Counted from the stretch's first letter, positions 1 through 9,077 are shown. The stretch is 64,000 bases of DNA from Rhodococcus qingshengii JCM 15477 (GCF_023221595.1 NZ_CP096563.1:2338501-2402500), one strand, 5' to 3'. Translations and numbers: made by a program. The notes: a model not told the origin generated them from the letters alone.

Positions 1-2
1 TT

Positions 3-1022
3 GGCCTGCTGACGCTCTCGAAGATCATCGAGAACATGGAACTCGGGCACAACGTGATGCACGGGCAGTGGGACTGGATGAACGACCCGGAGATCCACTC
101 CACCTCGTGGGAGTGGGACGTCACCGGCCCGTCTGCGCACTGGAAGCAGACCCACAACTACCTGCATCACAAGTACACCAACGTCCTCGGAATGGACGAC
201 GACGTCGGATACGGACTCCTCCGCGTCACCCGCGATCAGCGCTGGAAGCCCTTCAACGCCGGCAACCTGGTCTACAACACGCTGCTCGCGCTGTTCTTCG
301 AGTACGGCATCGCCGCACAGCACCTCGAGCTCGGCAAGGTGGCCAAGGGCCGCGCCGACAAGGAAGAGACGCAGCGCAAGCTCCGTGAGGTCGGCGAGAA
401 GATCGGCAAGCAGGTCCTGCGCGACTACGTCATCTACCCGGCCATCACCGGCCCGGCGTGGAAGAGCACGTTGTCGGCCAACTTCACCGCCAACACTCTG
501 CGGAACGTGTGGACCAACGCGGTCATCTTCTGCGGCCACTTCCCGGACGGTGCCGAGAAGTTCACCAAGGAAGACATCGACAAGGAAACGCAGGCTCAGT
601 GGTACCTGCGTCAGATGCTCGGCAGCGCCAACATCGAGGGCAGCGCGCTCATGGACTTCATGACGGGCAACCTGAGCTACCAGATCGAGCACCACCTGTT
701 CCCCGATCTGCCCAGCAACCGCTACAAGGACATCGCGGTCACGGTGCGTCAGCTCGCGGACAAGTACGACTTGCCGTATACGACGGGCCCGCTTGCCGTG
801 CAGTACGCCAAGTCCTGGCGAACCATCGCCAAGCTGTCGCTGCCCAACAAGTACCTCAAGGACACCGTCGACAATGCGCCCGAGACGGCGTCGGAGCGGA
901 TGTTCGACGGCGAACTTACCTCGACTGTCGATCCCGTGACCGGGCGTCGCAGTGGCCTCAAGAGCGCCATCGCACGTAAGCGCAAGAGCGGAAAGCTGCG
1001 CAGCCTCCTCGGCCTGCGCTGA
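3..1022 (+). CDS. desA3: Membrane acyl-CoA/fatty-acid desaturase, 5'-truncated by window edge
   Basis: The reading frame is open from the first bases of the window, so the N-terminus lies outside; 339 residues are visible. All three histidine boxes of the membrane di-iron desaturase family are present: GHNVMH near the visible start, HNYLHH about 40 residues later, and QIEHHLFP near residue 220. The enzyme would introduce a double bond into membrane-bound acyl chains using O2 and electrons from a ferredoxin-type reductase. Position next to rsgA-aroA matches mycobacterial desA3 (Rv3229c), a stearoyl-CoA delta-9 desaturase. The fold and chemistry are clear from the boxes; the exact substrate is inferred from synteny. 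A strong terminator follows the stop. Confidence 0.9.
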   Translation, partial: GLLTLSKIIENMELGHNVMHGQWDWMNDPEIHSTSWEWDVTGPSAHWKQTHNYLHHKYTNVLGMDDDVGYGLLRVTRDQRWKPFNAGNLVYNTLLALFFEYGIAAQHLELGKVAKGRADKEETQRKLREVGEKIGKQVLRDYVIYPAITGPAWKSTLSANFTANTLRNVWTNAVIFCGHFPDGAEKFTKEDIDKETQAQWYLRQMLGSANIEGSALMDFMTGNLSYQIEHHLFPDLPSNRYKDIAVTVRQLADKYDLPYTTGPLAVQYAKSWRTIAKLSLPNKYLKDTVDNAPETASERMFDGELTSTVDPVTGRRSGLKSAIARKRKSGKLRSLLGLR

Positions 1023-1050
1023 TCGTCGACTGCGCTGACCGTAGACAGCA

Positions 1051-1088
1051 AGCGGCCCGACACCATTCGATGGTGTCGGGCCGCTTTG
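1051..1088. terminator. Intrinsic terminator between convergent desaturase and rsgA
   Basis: A perfect 15-bp stem (1051-1065 with 1071-1085, five-base loop) is followed by TTTGCT. It sits between two convergent genes and probably serves both. Confidence 0.85.
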
Positions 1089-1120
1089 CTGTTCTCGCCC
1101 GGAACGTCGCTCGGGGGCGC

Positions 1121-2110
1121 TCAGTACTGATCGTTGGACTTGATCGCTTCCAGCAGTTGTCGCACAGCGACGACCCGTCGAGCTGATTTGCCCTCCAGCA
1201 GGTCGAGCTTGCATTCGGGATCTGCCGGCGGTCCGAGGTGCGTGCATCCGCGCGGGCAATCCTCGATCGCCGCAGCGAGATCCGAGAACGCCGCCACCAC
1301 GTTCTCGGGCGAGATGTGCGCCAGACCGAACGAACGGATGCCCGGGGTGTCGATCACCCAGCCGCCACCGGCGAGCGGGAGTGCCACCGATTGCGTCGAC
1401 GTGTGCCGGCCCTTGCCGACGCCGGATACGATGCCGACCGCTCGATTGGCATCGGGGACAAGGCGATTGACCAGTGTCGACTTTCCGACGCCGGAATGTC
1501 CGATCAGGGCGGTCAACTTGTGCTCGAGGATCTGCGTCAGTTCGTCCAGGGGATCGTCGCGACCGGCGACGACCACTTGGATGTCGAGGTCGGCGAACGT
1601 GCTCGCGAATTCCTCCGGCGGTTCGAGGTCGCTCTTGGTCAGGCAGACGATCGGCGTCAGGCCACCCACGTAGGCGGCGACCAGTGCGCGCTCGACGAAG
1701 CCGGTGCGCGGTGGGGGATCGGCGAGTGCCACGACGATGAGTAACTGCTCCGCGTTCGCGACGACGATACGTTCGAAGGGATCGGTGTCGTCGGCGGTCC
1801 GTCGTAGAACCGTCGAACGCTCGGAGACCCGGACGATGCGCGCCAGGGTGTCGGTTTTGCCCGACAGATCGCCGACTATGTCCACCTGATCGCCGACGAC
1901 GATGGGGGTCCGGCCAAGTTCGCGGGCGCGCATCGTGACGATCAGCCGGTCGGGATCGCCGCCGAGGACGCAACCCCAACGGCCACGATCCTTCGACACC
2001 ACCATCCCCGATTCGGCCGAGAGATGTTCGGGCCGAGTCTTCGTACGGGGGCGGGATCCGCGCCCGGGGCGTACCCGGACGTCGGACTCGTCGTACTGCC
2101 GCGGACTCAG
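1121..2110 (-). CDS. rsgA: Ribosome small-subunit-dependent GTPase RsgA
   Basis: Circularly permuted GTPase that assists late 30S maturation. The order is OB-fold, G4 (TKSD), G1 P-loop (GHSGVGKS), G3 (DTPG), then a C-terminal zinc motif of cysteines and histidine (CPRGCTHLG...C). The start is unusual. The conserved N-terminus ([11 protein letters not shown]) is preceded by CTG at 2110, which overlaps the aroA stop (TGA 2109-2107) and has a GAAGG ribosome site 7 nt upstream. The nearest in-frame standard start is GTG at 2158, inside aroA and with a poorer ribosome site. CTG would give 329 residues, normal for the family. It is probably translationally coupled to aroA. Confidence 0.9.
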   Translation of the reverse strand: MSPRQYDESDVRVRPGRGSRPRTKTRPEHLSAESGMVVSKDRGRWGCVLGGDPDRLIVTMRARELGRTPIVVGDQVDIVGDLSGKTDTLARIVRVSERSTVLRRTADDTDPFERIVVANAEQLLIVVALADPPPRTGFVERALVAAYVGGLTPIVCLTKSDLEPPEEFASTFADLDIQVVVAGRDDPLDELTQILEHKLTALIGHSGVGKSTLVNRLVPDANRAVGIVSGVGKGRHTSTQSVALPLAGGGWVIDTPGIRSFGLAHISPENVVAAFSDLAAAIEDCPRGCTHLGPPADPECKLDLLEGKSARRVVAVRQLLEAIKSNDQY

Positions 2111-3420
2111 AAGCTTGCCTTCGGTGTCGCCGGCGAACTCTCGAGCATGTCGAACCACATGTTCTCGAAGCCCGGCAGTGTCTTGGCCGTTGTTCCGACA
2201 TCGTCGACCTCGACACCGTCGACGACCAGGCCGATGATGGCGCCGGCTGTTGCCATGCGGTGGTCGGCATACGAGAGCCATTGTCCGCCATGGAGTTCCG
2301 CGGGAACGATCGTCAGGCCGTCATCGGTTTCGGTGACGGAGCCGCCGAGTTTGTTGATCTCGTCGGCGAGGGCGGCGAGACGGTCTGTCTCGTGCCCGCG
2401 CAGGTGCGCGATTCCTCGTAGATGCGAGGTGCCCTCGGCGAGAGCGGCCAGGGCCGCCACGGTGGGGGTCAGCTCTCCCACGTCGTGGAGGTCGATGTCG
2501 ATGCCGCGCAGTTTCTCCGGGCCGCGGACGGTCAGGACACCATCGGCGAGAGTGACGTCGGCCCCCATCGAGGCGAGGATCCCGCGGATCGCGTCGCCGG
2601 GTTGCGTCGTCGACGACGGCCACATCGGGACGCTGACGGTTCCGCCGGTCACTGCGGCAGCGGCCAGGAACGGTGTGGCGTTGGAGAGATCGGGTTCGAT
2701 CGCCCAGTCCACGGCGCGCACCGGCCCCGGTGCCACACGCCAGGTGTCCGCGTCACCGCCCGTGGCTGGCGTCGTCACGGAAATTCCGGCCTCGCGGAGC
2801 ATCTCGACGGTCATGTCGATGTGTGGCATGGACGGGACGGGCTTGCCGTCGTGGTGAACGGTGACACCCTCTTCGAACGCAGCAGCCGAGAGCAGGAGAC
2901 CGGAGACGAACTGCGACGAACCGGATGCGTCGATGGTGACCGTCCCGCCGCGTAGGGATCCGGTTCCGGTGACGGTGAACGGGAGTGCGTCACCCTCGAT
3001 CCGAGCGCCGAGACCGCGCAGTGCTTCCAAGATGGTGCCGAGCGGTCGTGTGCGTGCTTGCTCGTCGCCGTCGAAGTGGACGATGCCGTCGGCCATCGCG
3101 GCGAGTGGCGGCAGGAAGCGCATCACGGTGCCGGCCAGGCCGCAGTCGACTTCGCCGCCGCGCAGGGGTCCAGGGGTGATGCGAAGCGTGGTCGCATCAC
3201 CGGCTTCCTCGACGCCGATGCCGAGGTTACGCAGAGCTGCGATCATCAGGTCGGCGTCACGGCTGCGGAGCGCACCGGTGATCGTGGACGGGCCATCCGC
3301 AAGTGCGGCCAGAATCAGAGCTCGATTGGTGATGGACTTGGATCCGGGCAGCGTCACCACTGCATCGACGGGTGCTTGGGCCCTCGGGGCGCTCCACAGA
3401 CTCAGACTCACATGGTCCAT
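2107..3420 (-). CDS. aroA: 3-phosphoshikimate 1-carboxyvinyltransferase (EPSP synthase)
   Basis: Sixth step of the shikimate pathway: joins PEP to shikimate-3-phosphate. The 437 residues are full length. Family motifs are [12 protein letters not shown] near residue 25, a GLAGTVMRF loop near 100 (variant of the usual GNAGTA..R), and YADHRMA near the C-terminus. The gene is divergent from the SRAP gene with only 49 bp between, so the two promoters share that space, and it overlaps the start of rsgA downstream. Synteny matches mycobacterial aroA (Rv3227). Confidence 0.97.
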   Translation of the reverse strand: MDHVSLSLWSAPRAQAPVDAVVTLPGSKSITNRALILAALADGPSTITGALRSRDADLMIAALRNLGIGVEEAGDATTLRITPGPLRGGEVDCGLAGTVMRFLPPLAAMADGIVHFDGDEQARTRPLGTILEALRGLGARIEGDALPFTVTGTGSLRGGTVTIDASGSSQFVSGLLLSAAAFEEGVTVHHDGKPVPSMPHIDMTVEMLREAGISVTTPATGGDADTWRVAPGPVRAVDWAIEPDLSNATPFLAAAAVTGGTVSVPMWPSSTTQPGDAIRGILASMGADVTLADGVLTVRGPEKLRGIDIDLHDVGELTPTVAALAALAEGTSHLRGIAHLRGHETDRLAALADEINKLGGSVTETDDGLTIVPAELHGGQWLSYADHRMATAGAIIGLVVDGVEVDDVGTTAKTLPGFENMWFDMLESSPATPKASF

Positions 3421-3469
3421 CTTCTCTCATCGGTGGGGGAATGGTCGAAACCGTGCCACCCTGGGTGTC

Positions 3470-4222
3470 ATGTGCGGAAGGTATGCGACCACAGCGGACC
3501 CGGCCACCCTGGCGGTGGAACTCGATGCGCTCGACGAGACCGACCACTCGGCGCCCGTCGAAGCCGATTACAACGTGGCCCCCACGACCGAGGTGTTGAC
3601 CGTCGTCGAACGCCACGATCGGGAGAACCCCGACAGCGATCCGACCAAGAGGATTCGGCGGATGCGGTGGGGATTGGTGCCGTCGTGGACCAAGGAACTG
3701 GGCAAAGGTCCGGTCCTGTTCAACGCCCGCGCCGACTCGCTGGCGGAGAAGCCGGCGTTTCGGACCGCCTTCAAGTTCAAGCGTTGTCTGGTCCCCATGG
3801 ACGGGTGGTACGAGTGGCAGACCGAGGCCACCGGCGGCAAGAAGGCAGCGAAGATTCCTTACTACATGCACCCCGACGACGGATCACGGCTGTTCATGGC
3901 GGGCGTGTGGTCTGCCTGGCGGGACCCGAGGGTCGAGAACGCGAGCCCCGTTCTGAGCTGCTCGATCGTCACGGTCGACTCTCTCGGTCACCTCGAGCAG
4001 GTTCACGACCGCATGCCCCTCGCCCTGCCTCGTGACCGCTGGGAGGCGTGGCTCGATCCCGACAACACCGTCGATTCGGCTCTGCTCGAACCGGTACCGG
4101 ACCTCTTCGAGCGGATCGACGTCGATCGAGTCCGGCCGCTGGTCAACAGTGTCAAGAACAACGGGCACGAGTTGATCGAGCCGGACGTCGACCGTGCCGG
4201 CGAGCAGATCAGCCTGCTCTAG
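3470..4222 (+). CDS. SRAP/HMCES-family abasic-site processing protein
   Basis: Self-crosslinks to abasic sites in single-stranded DNA through the N-terminal cysteine, shielding them from error-prone processing. ATG at 3470 is chosen because it puts the catalytic Cys at position 2 (MCGRYA) as the family requires; the frame is open far upstream but that part is antisense to aroA. Other family motifs are NVAPT, RMRWGLVPSW, NARADSLAEKPAF, RCLVPMDGWYEW and the HDRMP active-site histidine. Length is 250 residues. Homologue of Rv3226c; convergent with the SIMPL lipoprotein gene only 3 nt downstream. Confidence 0.95.
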   Translation: MCGRYATTADPATLAVELDALDETDHSAPVEADYNVAPTTEVLTVVERHDRENPDSDPTKRIRRMRWGLVPSWTKELGKGPVLFNARADSLAEKPAFRTAFKFKRCLVPMDGWYEWQTEATGGKKAAKIPYYMHPDDGSRLFMAGVWSAWRDPRVENASPVLSCSIVTVDSLGHLEQVHDRMPLALPRDRWEAWLDPDNTVDSALLEPVPDLFERIDVDRVRPLVNSVKNNGHELIEPDVDRAGEQISLL

Positions 4223-4225
4223 CAG

Positions 4226-4939
4226 TCAGCCGAGAGCCCAGGTGACGGTCACTTCGAACGAGACCTGCTGGGTTCCCGGGGCGAGAACCATGTCGGACAT
4301 CGAGGCGTCGGGAGCGCGCATGGTCTGACCGCCACTCGTGTCGTGTGCCTCGGTGATGGTCACGACGTTTTCGAGCGACGTCCCGGACAGATCCGCGTAC
4401 TGCTCGGCACGGTTCTTCGCGTCCTCGAAGGCACGGGTGCGAGCGTCGGCCAGAAGCTGAGAGTCGTCGTCGATGGCGAAGGCGACGTTACCGAGCCGTG
4501 CCGCGTTTCCGCCCGCCGCGATGCCGGCGTCCAGGACAGAAGAGGCCTTGTCGAGATCGCGGACGACGATTCGTACCGAGTTGGTCGCCCGGTAGCCGGT
4601 CACGTTGCCGCCGACGAACGGTCCGCCGCTGGCGTCGTACTGCGGCTGGACGGACAGATCGCTTGTCTGCACGTCCTCGGGGGCAACCCCGGCGGCGACT
4701 ATCGCGTCGATCATCTGACGGGCCTTGTCATTCGCCTCCGAGACCGCTCCCGATACATCCGGGGCAACCACCTCGATGCCGATGTCGGCATTGAGGATGT
4801 CCGGCGCCCCGCGGACCTGCCCTGATCCGACTACCGTGACTTCCTTGGCGGCATTGTCCGAACTCCCGCAGGCCGTCAGCGAGACGGTGAGGGCTGCCGC
4901 TGCAGCGGTCAGTGCAAGAGTTTTCAGGTGTGGTCGCAT
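4226..4939 (-). CDS. SIMPL-domain (DUF541) lipoprotein
   Basis: A 237-residue exported lipoprotein. The N-terminus has positive residues, a hydrophobic stretch and the lipobox LTAC at about residues 21-24, followed by a SIMPL/DUF541 domain (VTVVGSGQVRGAPDILNADI start, YRATNSV core). The family's biochemical role is not firmly known; E. coli members are linked to oxidative stress. The gene stands alone, convergent with the SRAP gene. Confidence 0.85.
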   Translation of the reverse strand: MRPHLKTLALTAAAAALTVSLTACGSSDNAAKEVTVVGSGQVRGAPDILNADIGIEVVAPDVSGAVSEANDKARQMIDAIVAAGVAPEDVQTSDLSVQPQYDASGGPFVGGNVTGYRATNSVRIVVRDLDKASSVLDAGIAAGGNAARLGNVAFAIDDDSQLLADARTRAFEDAKNRAEQYADLSGTSLENVVTITEAHDTSGGQTMRAPDASMSDMVLAPGTQQVSFEVTVTWALG

Positions 4940-4963
4940 GGTGAGACCGTAGCGACCGGATAC

Positions 4964-5458
4964 TCAGCCCGCCGTGATTTGCGCCGTGACCGCGCCACTG
5001 AGCTGCGTGAGGTCCGTCGGAGCCAGCTCGATTTCGAGCCCGCGTCGGCCGGCGCTGCAGAGAATGCGGTCCCAGTCGAGCGCCGACGCATCGATCACTG
5101 TCGGCAGTTTCTTGCGCTGGCCGAGCGGTGAGATACCGCCGAAGACGTAGCCGCTCGAGCGCTCGGCTTCGGCGCGATCGGCCATGACGGCTTTGCTCGC
5201 ACCGAGGGCAGCGGCTGCAGCTTTGAGCGAGAGCTTGTCCGGGACCGGCAGGACCGCGACGGCGAGCTTGCCGGTGTCGAGTTTGACGACCAAGGTCTTG
5301 AAGATCTGGGCGGCCTCGACGCCTGTCGACTCTGCCAGTGCAGTGACCGCCTCGTCGCCGAAAGATTCGGCGCGAGGATCGTGGTCGTAGCTGTGGACGC
5401 GGTGCGGTGTCTTCGACTTGTCGAGAAGTACGGTCGCAGGGGTCGCTGTTCCGGCCAT
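4964..5458 (-). CDS. YbaK/EbsC-family aminoacyl-tRNA deacylase
   Basis: A 164-residue YbaK-fold protein that would hydrolyse Cys-tRNA(Pro) or a related mischarged tRNA in trans. Seen: the conserved lysine region (IFKTLVVKL), the core VLPVPDKLSLKAAAAALGASKAVMA split over two strands, and the C-terminal GYVFGGISPLGQRKKLP signature. Start chosen at ATG 5458 where family similarity begins; the frame extends upstream without similarity. Divergent from sigH. Confidence 0.92.
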   Translation of the reverse strand: MAGTATPATVLLDKSKTPHRVHSYDHDPRAESFGDEAVTALAESTGVEAAQIFKTLVVKLDTGKLAVAVLPVPDKLSLKAAAAALGASKAVMADRAEAERSSGYVFGGISPLGQRKKLPTVIDASALDWDRILCSAGRRGLEIELAPTDLTQLSGAVTAQITAG

Positions 5459-5505
5459 GAGGAACACCCTATGTGGATCGCCGAGAGGTGCATTCGACCA
5501 GGCCG

Positions 5506-5531
5506 GGAACAGAGTCGCTGACTCCCGTGTT
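5506..5531 (+). promoter_or_regulatory. SigH-type autoregulatory promoter
   Basis: GGAAC (5506-5510), exactly 18 nt, then GTT (5529-5531) fits the actinobacterial SigH/SigR consensus GGAAY-N18/19-GTT. The expected transcription start is about 5539, just before an in-frame ATG at 5543. The same spacing occurs upstream of the mycoredoxin gene. No transcript data are available here. Confidence 0.72.
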
Positions 5532-5542
5532 GGTACCAGTTG

Positions 5543-5665
5543 ATGAAACTTGTCCCGAGAAGCGAAGGAGCGACCGTGCTGGCTGTGTGTGAGCCACCAC
5601 CGGCCCGTGGGTCGGATCTTCAGTTGGCGGTAACCTTGATCCCTACGGCTAGTGAAGGGATCAGA
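5543..5665 (+). other. In-frame N-terminal extension of SigH (possible long isoform)
   Basis: From ATG 5543 the frame runs without a stop for 41 codons into the sigH core start at GTG 5666. The SigH-type promoter would start a transcript only 2-4 nt before this ATG, so the induced message could be read from it as a leaderless mRNA. Streptomyces SigR has a comparable induced, N-terminally extended, unstable isoform (known for that family). Presence here is inferred. Confidence 0.5.
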
Positions 5666-6364
5666 GTGCTGGAACACGACCGGCCCAAGGACGAACCGTC
5701 AGGGGTAGCTGAACCTATCGACGGCGCAGTGTCCGAAACGCCCGAAACTGCGGATGAGTTGATTGCCCGGTTCGAGCGCGACGCGCTCCCGCTGCTCGAC
5801 CAGTTGTACGGCGCTGCCCTGCGCATGACGCGGAATCCGGCTGATGCCGAGGATCTCGTGCAGGAGACGTACGTCAAGGCGTACACCGCTTTCCGTTCGT
5901 TCCGTGCCGGTACCAACCTGAAAGCCTGGCTGTACCGGATTCTCACGAACACCTACATCAACTCGTACCGCAAGAAGCAGCGCCAACCCGCGCAGTATCC
6001 GACGGACGAGATCACCGACTGGCAGTTGGCCGCCACCGCCGAGCACACTTCGACGGGGCTGCGATCGGCCGAGGTGGAGGCGCTCGACGCGTTGCCTGAC
6101 GACGACATCAAGGCGGCGCTGCAGTCGCTTCCCGAGGAATTCCGTATGGCCGTGTACTACGCCGATGTCGAAGGATTCCCGTACAAGGAGATCGCGGAGA
6201 TCATGGGCACACCCATCGGAACGGTGATGTCGCGACTGCACCGTGGTCGCAAGCAATTGCGTGGTCTTTTGGCCGATGTCGCAAAAGACCGGGGATTCAA
6301 TCGGGACGGCGCGGTCGACACAGCCACAGTCGCAGCCACCGAGACGGAAGGTGTCACACGATGA
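5666..6364 (+). CDS. sigH: ECF sigma factor SigH/SigR (thiol-oxidative and heat stress)
   Basis: RNA polymerase sigma factor for disulfide and heat stress. The 232-residue form begins at GTG 5666 with GAAGGGA 5 nt upstream. Region 2 is clear ([37 protein letters not shown]) and region 4 is the helix-turn-helix [30 protein letters not shown]. It overlaps the anti-sigma gene by ATGA, so the two are co-translated. An extended start at ATG 5543 is also possible. Homologue of Rv3223c; targets in this window plausibly include its own gene and mycoredoxin. Confidence 0.95.
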   Translation: MLEHDRPKDEPSGVAEPIDGAVSETPETADELIARFERDALPLLDQLYGAALRMTRNPADAEDLVQETYVKAYTAFRSFRAGTNLKAWLYRILTNTYINSYRKKQRQPAQYPTDEITDWQLAATAEHTSTGLRSAEVEALDALPDDDIKAALQSLPEEFRMAVYYADVEGFPYKEIAEIMGTPIGTVMSRLHRGRKQLRGLLADVAKDRGFNRDGAVDTATVAATETEGVTR

Positions 6365-6642
6365 GTGAGCAGGACGAATTCGAAAGGCTCGACTGCTCGG
6401 CAGTCATCGCCGACGTCTGGTTGATGCTCGACGGTGAATGCGACGATTCGAGTCGTGCTCGCCTGCAGCGTCATATCGACGATTGTGGATCGTGCCTCGA
6501 GGCCTACGGGATCGAAGAGAAGGTCAAGAGCCTGATCAACCGTAAGTGCGGCGGAGACCATGCGCCGGAAAGCCTGCGTCAGAGGCTCACCGTCGAGTTG
6601 CGTCGGACCATCGTCATAACGACTACCGAAACCGACAGCTAG
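6361..6642 (+). CDS. rshA: Redox-sensing zinc anti-sigma factor RshA/RsrA
   Basis: A 93-residue ZAS-family anti-sigma factor that holds SigH inactive until its thiols are oxidised. The hallmark H-x3-C-x2-C (HIDDCGSC) is at residues 38-45, with further cysteines at about positions 11 and 61. Four-base overlap with sigH. Synteny with Rv3221A supports the call. Confidence 0.94.
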   Translation: MSEQDEFERLDCSAVIADVWLMLDGECDDSSRARLQRHIDDCGSCLEAYGIEEKVKSLINRKCGGDHAPESLRQRLTVELRRTIVITTTETDS

Positions 6643-6688
6643 TCCGTCAGCGAAGATCTGAGCGGCAGCAGTCGGAAGGCAGTAACGC

Positions 6689-6730
6689 CGAGGGGCGGGG
6701 AAGCAATGCTTCCCCGCCCCTCGGACGTTT
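6689..6730. terminator. Bidirectional intrinsic terminator between rshA and bL37
   Basis: A GC-rich stem (CGAGGGGCGGGGAAGC with its complement, loop AAT at 6705-6707, ending about 6723) is followed by GACGTTTTG. It lies between convergent genes and can end both transcripts. Confidence 0.85.
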
Positions 6731-6744
6731 TGTTGCGCTACATG

Positions 6745-6819
6745 TCAGGCGTTTGGACGCTTGCCATGGTTAGCGGCGTTGCCCTTACGGCTGCGCTTCT
6801 TACGACCACGCTTACCCAT
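6745..6819 (-). CDS. Large-subunit ribosomal protein bL37 (24 residues)
   Basis: A tiny basic protein, MGKRGRKKRSRKG...HGKRPNA, 24 residues with 11 Lys/Arg. This matches the actinobacterial ribosomal protein bL37 first seen in Mycobacterium smegmatis ribosome structures, in family length and in its NHGKRPNA end. The start is backed by an AGGGAG ribosome site 9 nt upstream. It is below common ORF length cut-offs and easily missed. It has its own promoter space, shared with the divergent biotinyl-carrier gene. Confidence 0.9.
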   Translation of the reverse strand: MGKRGRKKRSRKGNAANHGKRPNA

Positions 6820-6955
6820 GATTGGTCTCCCTTCTGTTTCTTTCGCGTCATTGTTTCACGCCGATGCCGGTGTGGTTCCATTGGCAGGTCGATCGAGTGA
6901 TCCGTCGACGTATTTTCGTGGTCAGAGTGCAGTTCCGACAGAAGTGAGGTTCACG

Positions 6956-7171
6956 ATGGCAGAAGACGTGCGCGCCGAGATGGTTTCGACGGTCTACCAG
7001 GTCGTCGTGAGCGAGGGAGACGTCGTTGCGGACGGCGACACCCTGGTCATCCTCGAATCCATGAAGATGGAGATTCCCGTCCTGGCCGAGGTTCCGGGAA
7101 CGGTGACGACGGTGGGCGTCAAGGTCGGCGACGTGATTCAGCAAGGCGATCTGATCGCCGTGATCTCCTAA
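6956..7171 (+). CDS. Biotin/lipoyl attachment carrier protein (TB7.3-like)
   Basis: A 71-residue single biotinyl-lipoyl domain with the attachment-lysine motif ESMKME at about residues 34-39, flanked by the symmetrical hammerhead valine/glycine turns. Homologue of the biotinylated protein Rv3221c (TB7.3). It could act as a free-standing biotin carrier for an acyl-CoA carboxylase encoded elsewhere; the partner is unknown. ATG 6956 follows a GTGAGG ribosome site. pdtaS starts 8 nt after its stop, so the two probably form an operon. Confidence 0.92.
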   Translation: MAEDVRAEMVSTVYQVVVSEGDVVADGDTLVILESMKMEIPVLAEVPGTVTTVGVKVGDVIQQGDLIAVIS

Positions 7172-7179
7172 GCCGGACG

Positions 7180-8682
7180 ATGTCCACTCTCAGTGACCTC
7201 CTCGCCGAACACACCGATCTTCCCGGTGCGGCGGTCGACCATCTCCAGCGCGTCGTGGGGGAGTGGCAACTGCTCGCCGACCTCTCCTTTGCCGACGTTC
7301 TCTTGTGGGTGGGCACCGAATCGGAGAAGAACCGATCCGAGGGGACGGTCATCTGCGTCGCGCATTGCCGGCCGACAACGGCATCGACGGCTTTTCCGGA
7401 GGATGCGGTCGGAACGGTCGTTTCCGAGTCCGAGCACCCGCAGGTTCTTCGCGCTCTCGTGGAGGGCCGCGTCGTGCGCGGGGAAGACGAGACGTGGCGT
7501 GAAGGAATGCCGCCGCGTCGGGAAGCCGTTCCGGTGCGTCTGGACGGGCGAGTCATCGCTGTTCTGAGCCGCGACACCAACTTGTCGCACCAGCGAGCGC
7601 AGAGTCCGCTCGAGCTCGCGTATCTCGATTGCGCCGAAGACCTGTGTCAGATGATCAGCGACGGAACCTTCCCGATCCGAGAATCGCGCTCCGACACGAA
7701 CTCGAGCCCACGTGCGGGCGACGGCTTCATCCGTCTCGATACCGAAGGCACAGTCGTCTATGCCAGCCCGAACGCGCTCTCGGCCTATCACCGGATGGGT
7801 CTGAGTTCGGATCTGGTGGGTCAAGACCTCGCAGCGCTGACCCGTTCGTTGGTCACCGACCCGTTCGAGTCTCAGGAAGCTGCGGGATACATCCGAGATA
7901 CGTTGGCGGACAAGCCCGGTCGCCGTATGGAGATCGAGGCGCGCGGGGCGACCGTTCTGCTGCGGGCCCTGGTTCTCAAGCCTGGCGGCCGGCATGTCGG
8001 TGCTGCGGTCGTCGTCCGCGACGTCACCGAGGTCAAGCGTCGTGATCGCGCTCTGCTGAGCAAGGACGCAACCATCCGCGAGATTCACCATCGAGTGAAG
8101 AACAATCTGCAAACCGTCGCGGCGCTTCTGCGTCTACAGGCCAGGCGAACCGGCAACGACGAAGCGCGACAAGCGTTGACAGAGTCGGTGAGACGCGTGA
8201 CGTCCATCGCCCTCGTTCACGACACCTTGTCGATGTCGGTGGACGAAGAGGTGGATCTCGACGAGGTGATCGACCGGTTGGTTCCCATGCTCTCCGATGT
8301 CGCGGGAGTAGGTGTGCCGGTGACGATTCGGCGTGAGGGCAGTTTCGGAGTGTTCTCCGCCGAGCGCGCCACCCCGCTGGTCATGGTGCTGACGGAGTTG
8401 GTGCAGAACGCGATCGAGCACGCTTTCGATCCGGGCGTGACCGGCACGGTCACACTCAGTGCCGAGCGTTCTGCACGCTGGTTGGACGTGATCATCCACG
8501 ACAACGGGCGCGGCCTGCCGGAGAACTTCGACCTCGAGAAGTCCGATCGCCTCGGACTCCAGATCGTGCGGACTCTGCTGGGAGCCGAGCTCGGTGGCTC
8601 GCTCGGACTGCACCCGGGAAGCGGAGGCGGTACCGACGCGGTTCTGCGTGTGCCGCTCGGTAGACGTTCTGCGCGTTACTGA
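7180..8682 (+). CDS. pdtaS: PdtaS-type soluble sensor histidine kinase
   Basis: A 500-residue cytosolic kinase without membrane segments: N-terminal GAF domain, PAS domain (about 185-295, FIRLDTEGTVVYASPNAL), HisKA_2 phospho-acceptor box EIHHRVKNN at about 300, and an ATPase domain with N box (ELVQNAIEHAFD), G1 (DNGRGLP) and G2 (GLQIV). Homologue of Rv3220c. In mycobacteria PdtaS signals to the RNA-binding antiterminator PdtaR, which is not encoded in this window. A terminator shared with whiB1 follows. Confidence 0.94.
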   Translation: MSTLSDLLAEHTDLPGAAVDHLQRVVGEWQLLADLSFADVLLWVGTESEKNRSEGTVICVAHCRPTTASTAFPEDAVGTVVSESEHPQVLRALVEGRVVRGEDETWREGMPPRREAVPVRLDGRVIAVLSRDTNLSHQRAQSPLELAYLDCAEDLCQMISDGTFPIRESRSDTNSSPRAGDGFIRLDTEGTVVYASPNALSAYHRMGLSSDLVGQDLAALTRSLVTDPFESQEAAGYIRDTLADKPGRRMEIEARGATVLLRALVLKPGGRHVGAAVVVRDVTEVKRRDRALLSKDATIREIHHRVKNNLQTVAALLRLQARRTGNDEARQALTESVRRVTSIALVHDTLSMSVDEEVDLDEVIDRLVPMLSDVAGVGVPVTIRREGSFGVFSAERATPLVMVLTELVQNAIEHAFDPGVTGTVTLSAERSARWLDVIIHDNGRGLPENFDLEKSDRLGLQIVRTLLGAELGGSLGLHPGSGGGTDAVLRVPLGRRSARY

Positions 8683-8715
8683 TTCGAGCAGCGTTAGCGA
8701 TTCGAGCAGACAAAA

Positions 8716-8741
8716 AGCCCGGCACCATGTGGTGCCGGGCT
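8716..8741 (-). terminator. Intrinsic terminator for whiB1
   Basis: An 11-bp perfect stem, AGCCCGGCACC with GGTGCCGGGCT (loop 8727-8730). On the minus strand it is followed by TTTTTG, so it best fits whiB1; it may also stop pdtaS read-through. Confidence 0.85.
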
Positions 8742-8801
8742 GTCGTCTTCGACTGTGCAGAGGGGCTGTTCTCCGCCGCGAGTCGAACGTCTCGGTTCTA
8801 C

Positions 8802-9056
8802 CTAGACGGAAGTGCGTGCACGGGTACGTGCGTTACGACGCTTGAGTGCGCGACGCTCGTCTTCGCTCATTCCGCCCCAGACGCCTGCATCCTGGCCGGA
8901 CTCGAGAGCCCACGACAGGCACTCGGCGGTGACGGGGCAGCGGTTGCAGACAACCTTGGCATCAGCGATCTGAGCGAGGGCCGGTCCACTGTTTCCCACA
9001 GGGAAGAACAGTTCGGGATCCTCGTCGCGACAGATTGCGTTGTGGCGCCAGTCCAT
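8802..9056 (-). CDS. whiB1: Iron-sulfur transcriptional regulator WhiB1
   Basis: An 84-residue Wbl protein that binds a nitric-oxide-sensitive [4Fe-4S] cluster and sigma-A. Cysteines at 9, 37, 40 and 46 reproduce the mycobacterial spacing; GVWGG is the turn that contacts sigma and is followed by a basic DNA-binding tail (RRALKRRNARTRAR). ATG 9056 is chosen for its AAGGAG site and MDWRHNAIC start; the frame extends 16 codons upstream without support. Three Crp-like sites lie upstream. Confidence 0.96.
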   Translation of the reverse strand: MDWRHNAICRDEDPELFFPVGNSGPALAQIADAKVVCNRCPVTAECLSWALESGQDAGVWGGMSEDERRALKRRNARTRARTSV

Positions 9057-9077
9057 CTTTTTTCGCTCCTTAATTGG

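Noticed and set aside
3421..3469. SigH-type promoter before the SRAP gene (GGAAT present)
   Set aside because: No GTT occurs at 18-19 nt spacing.
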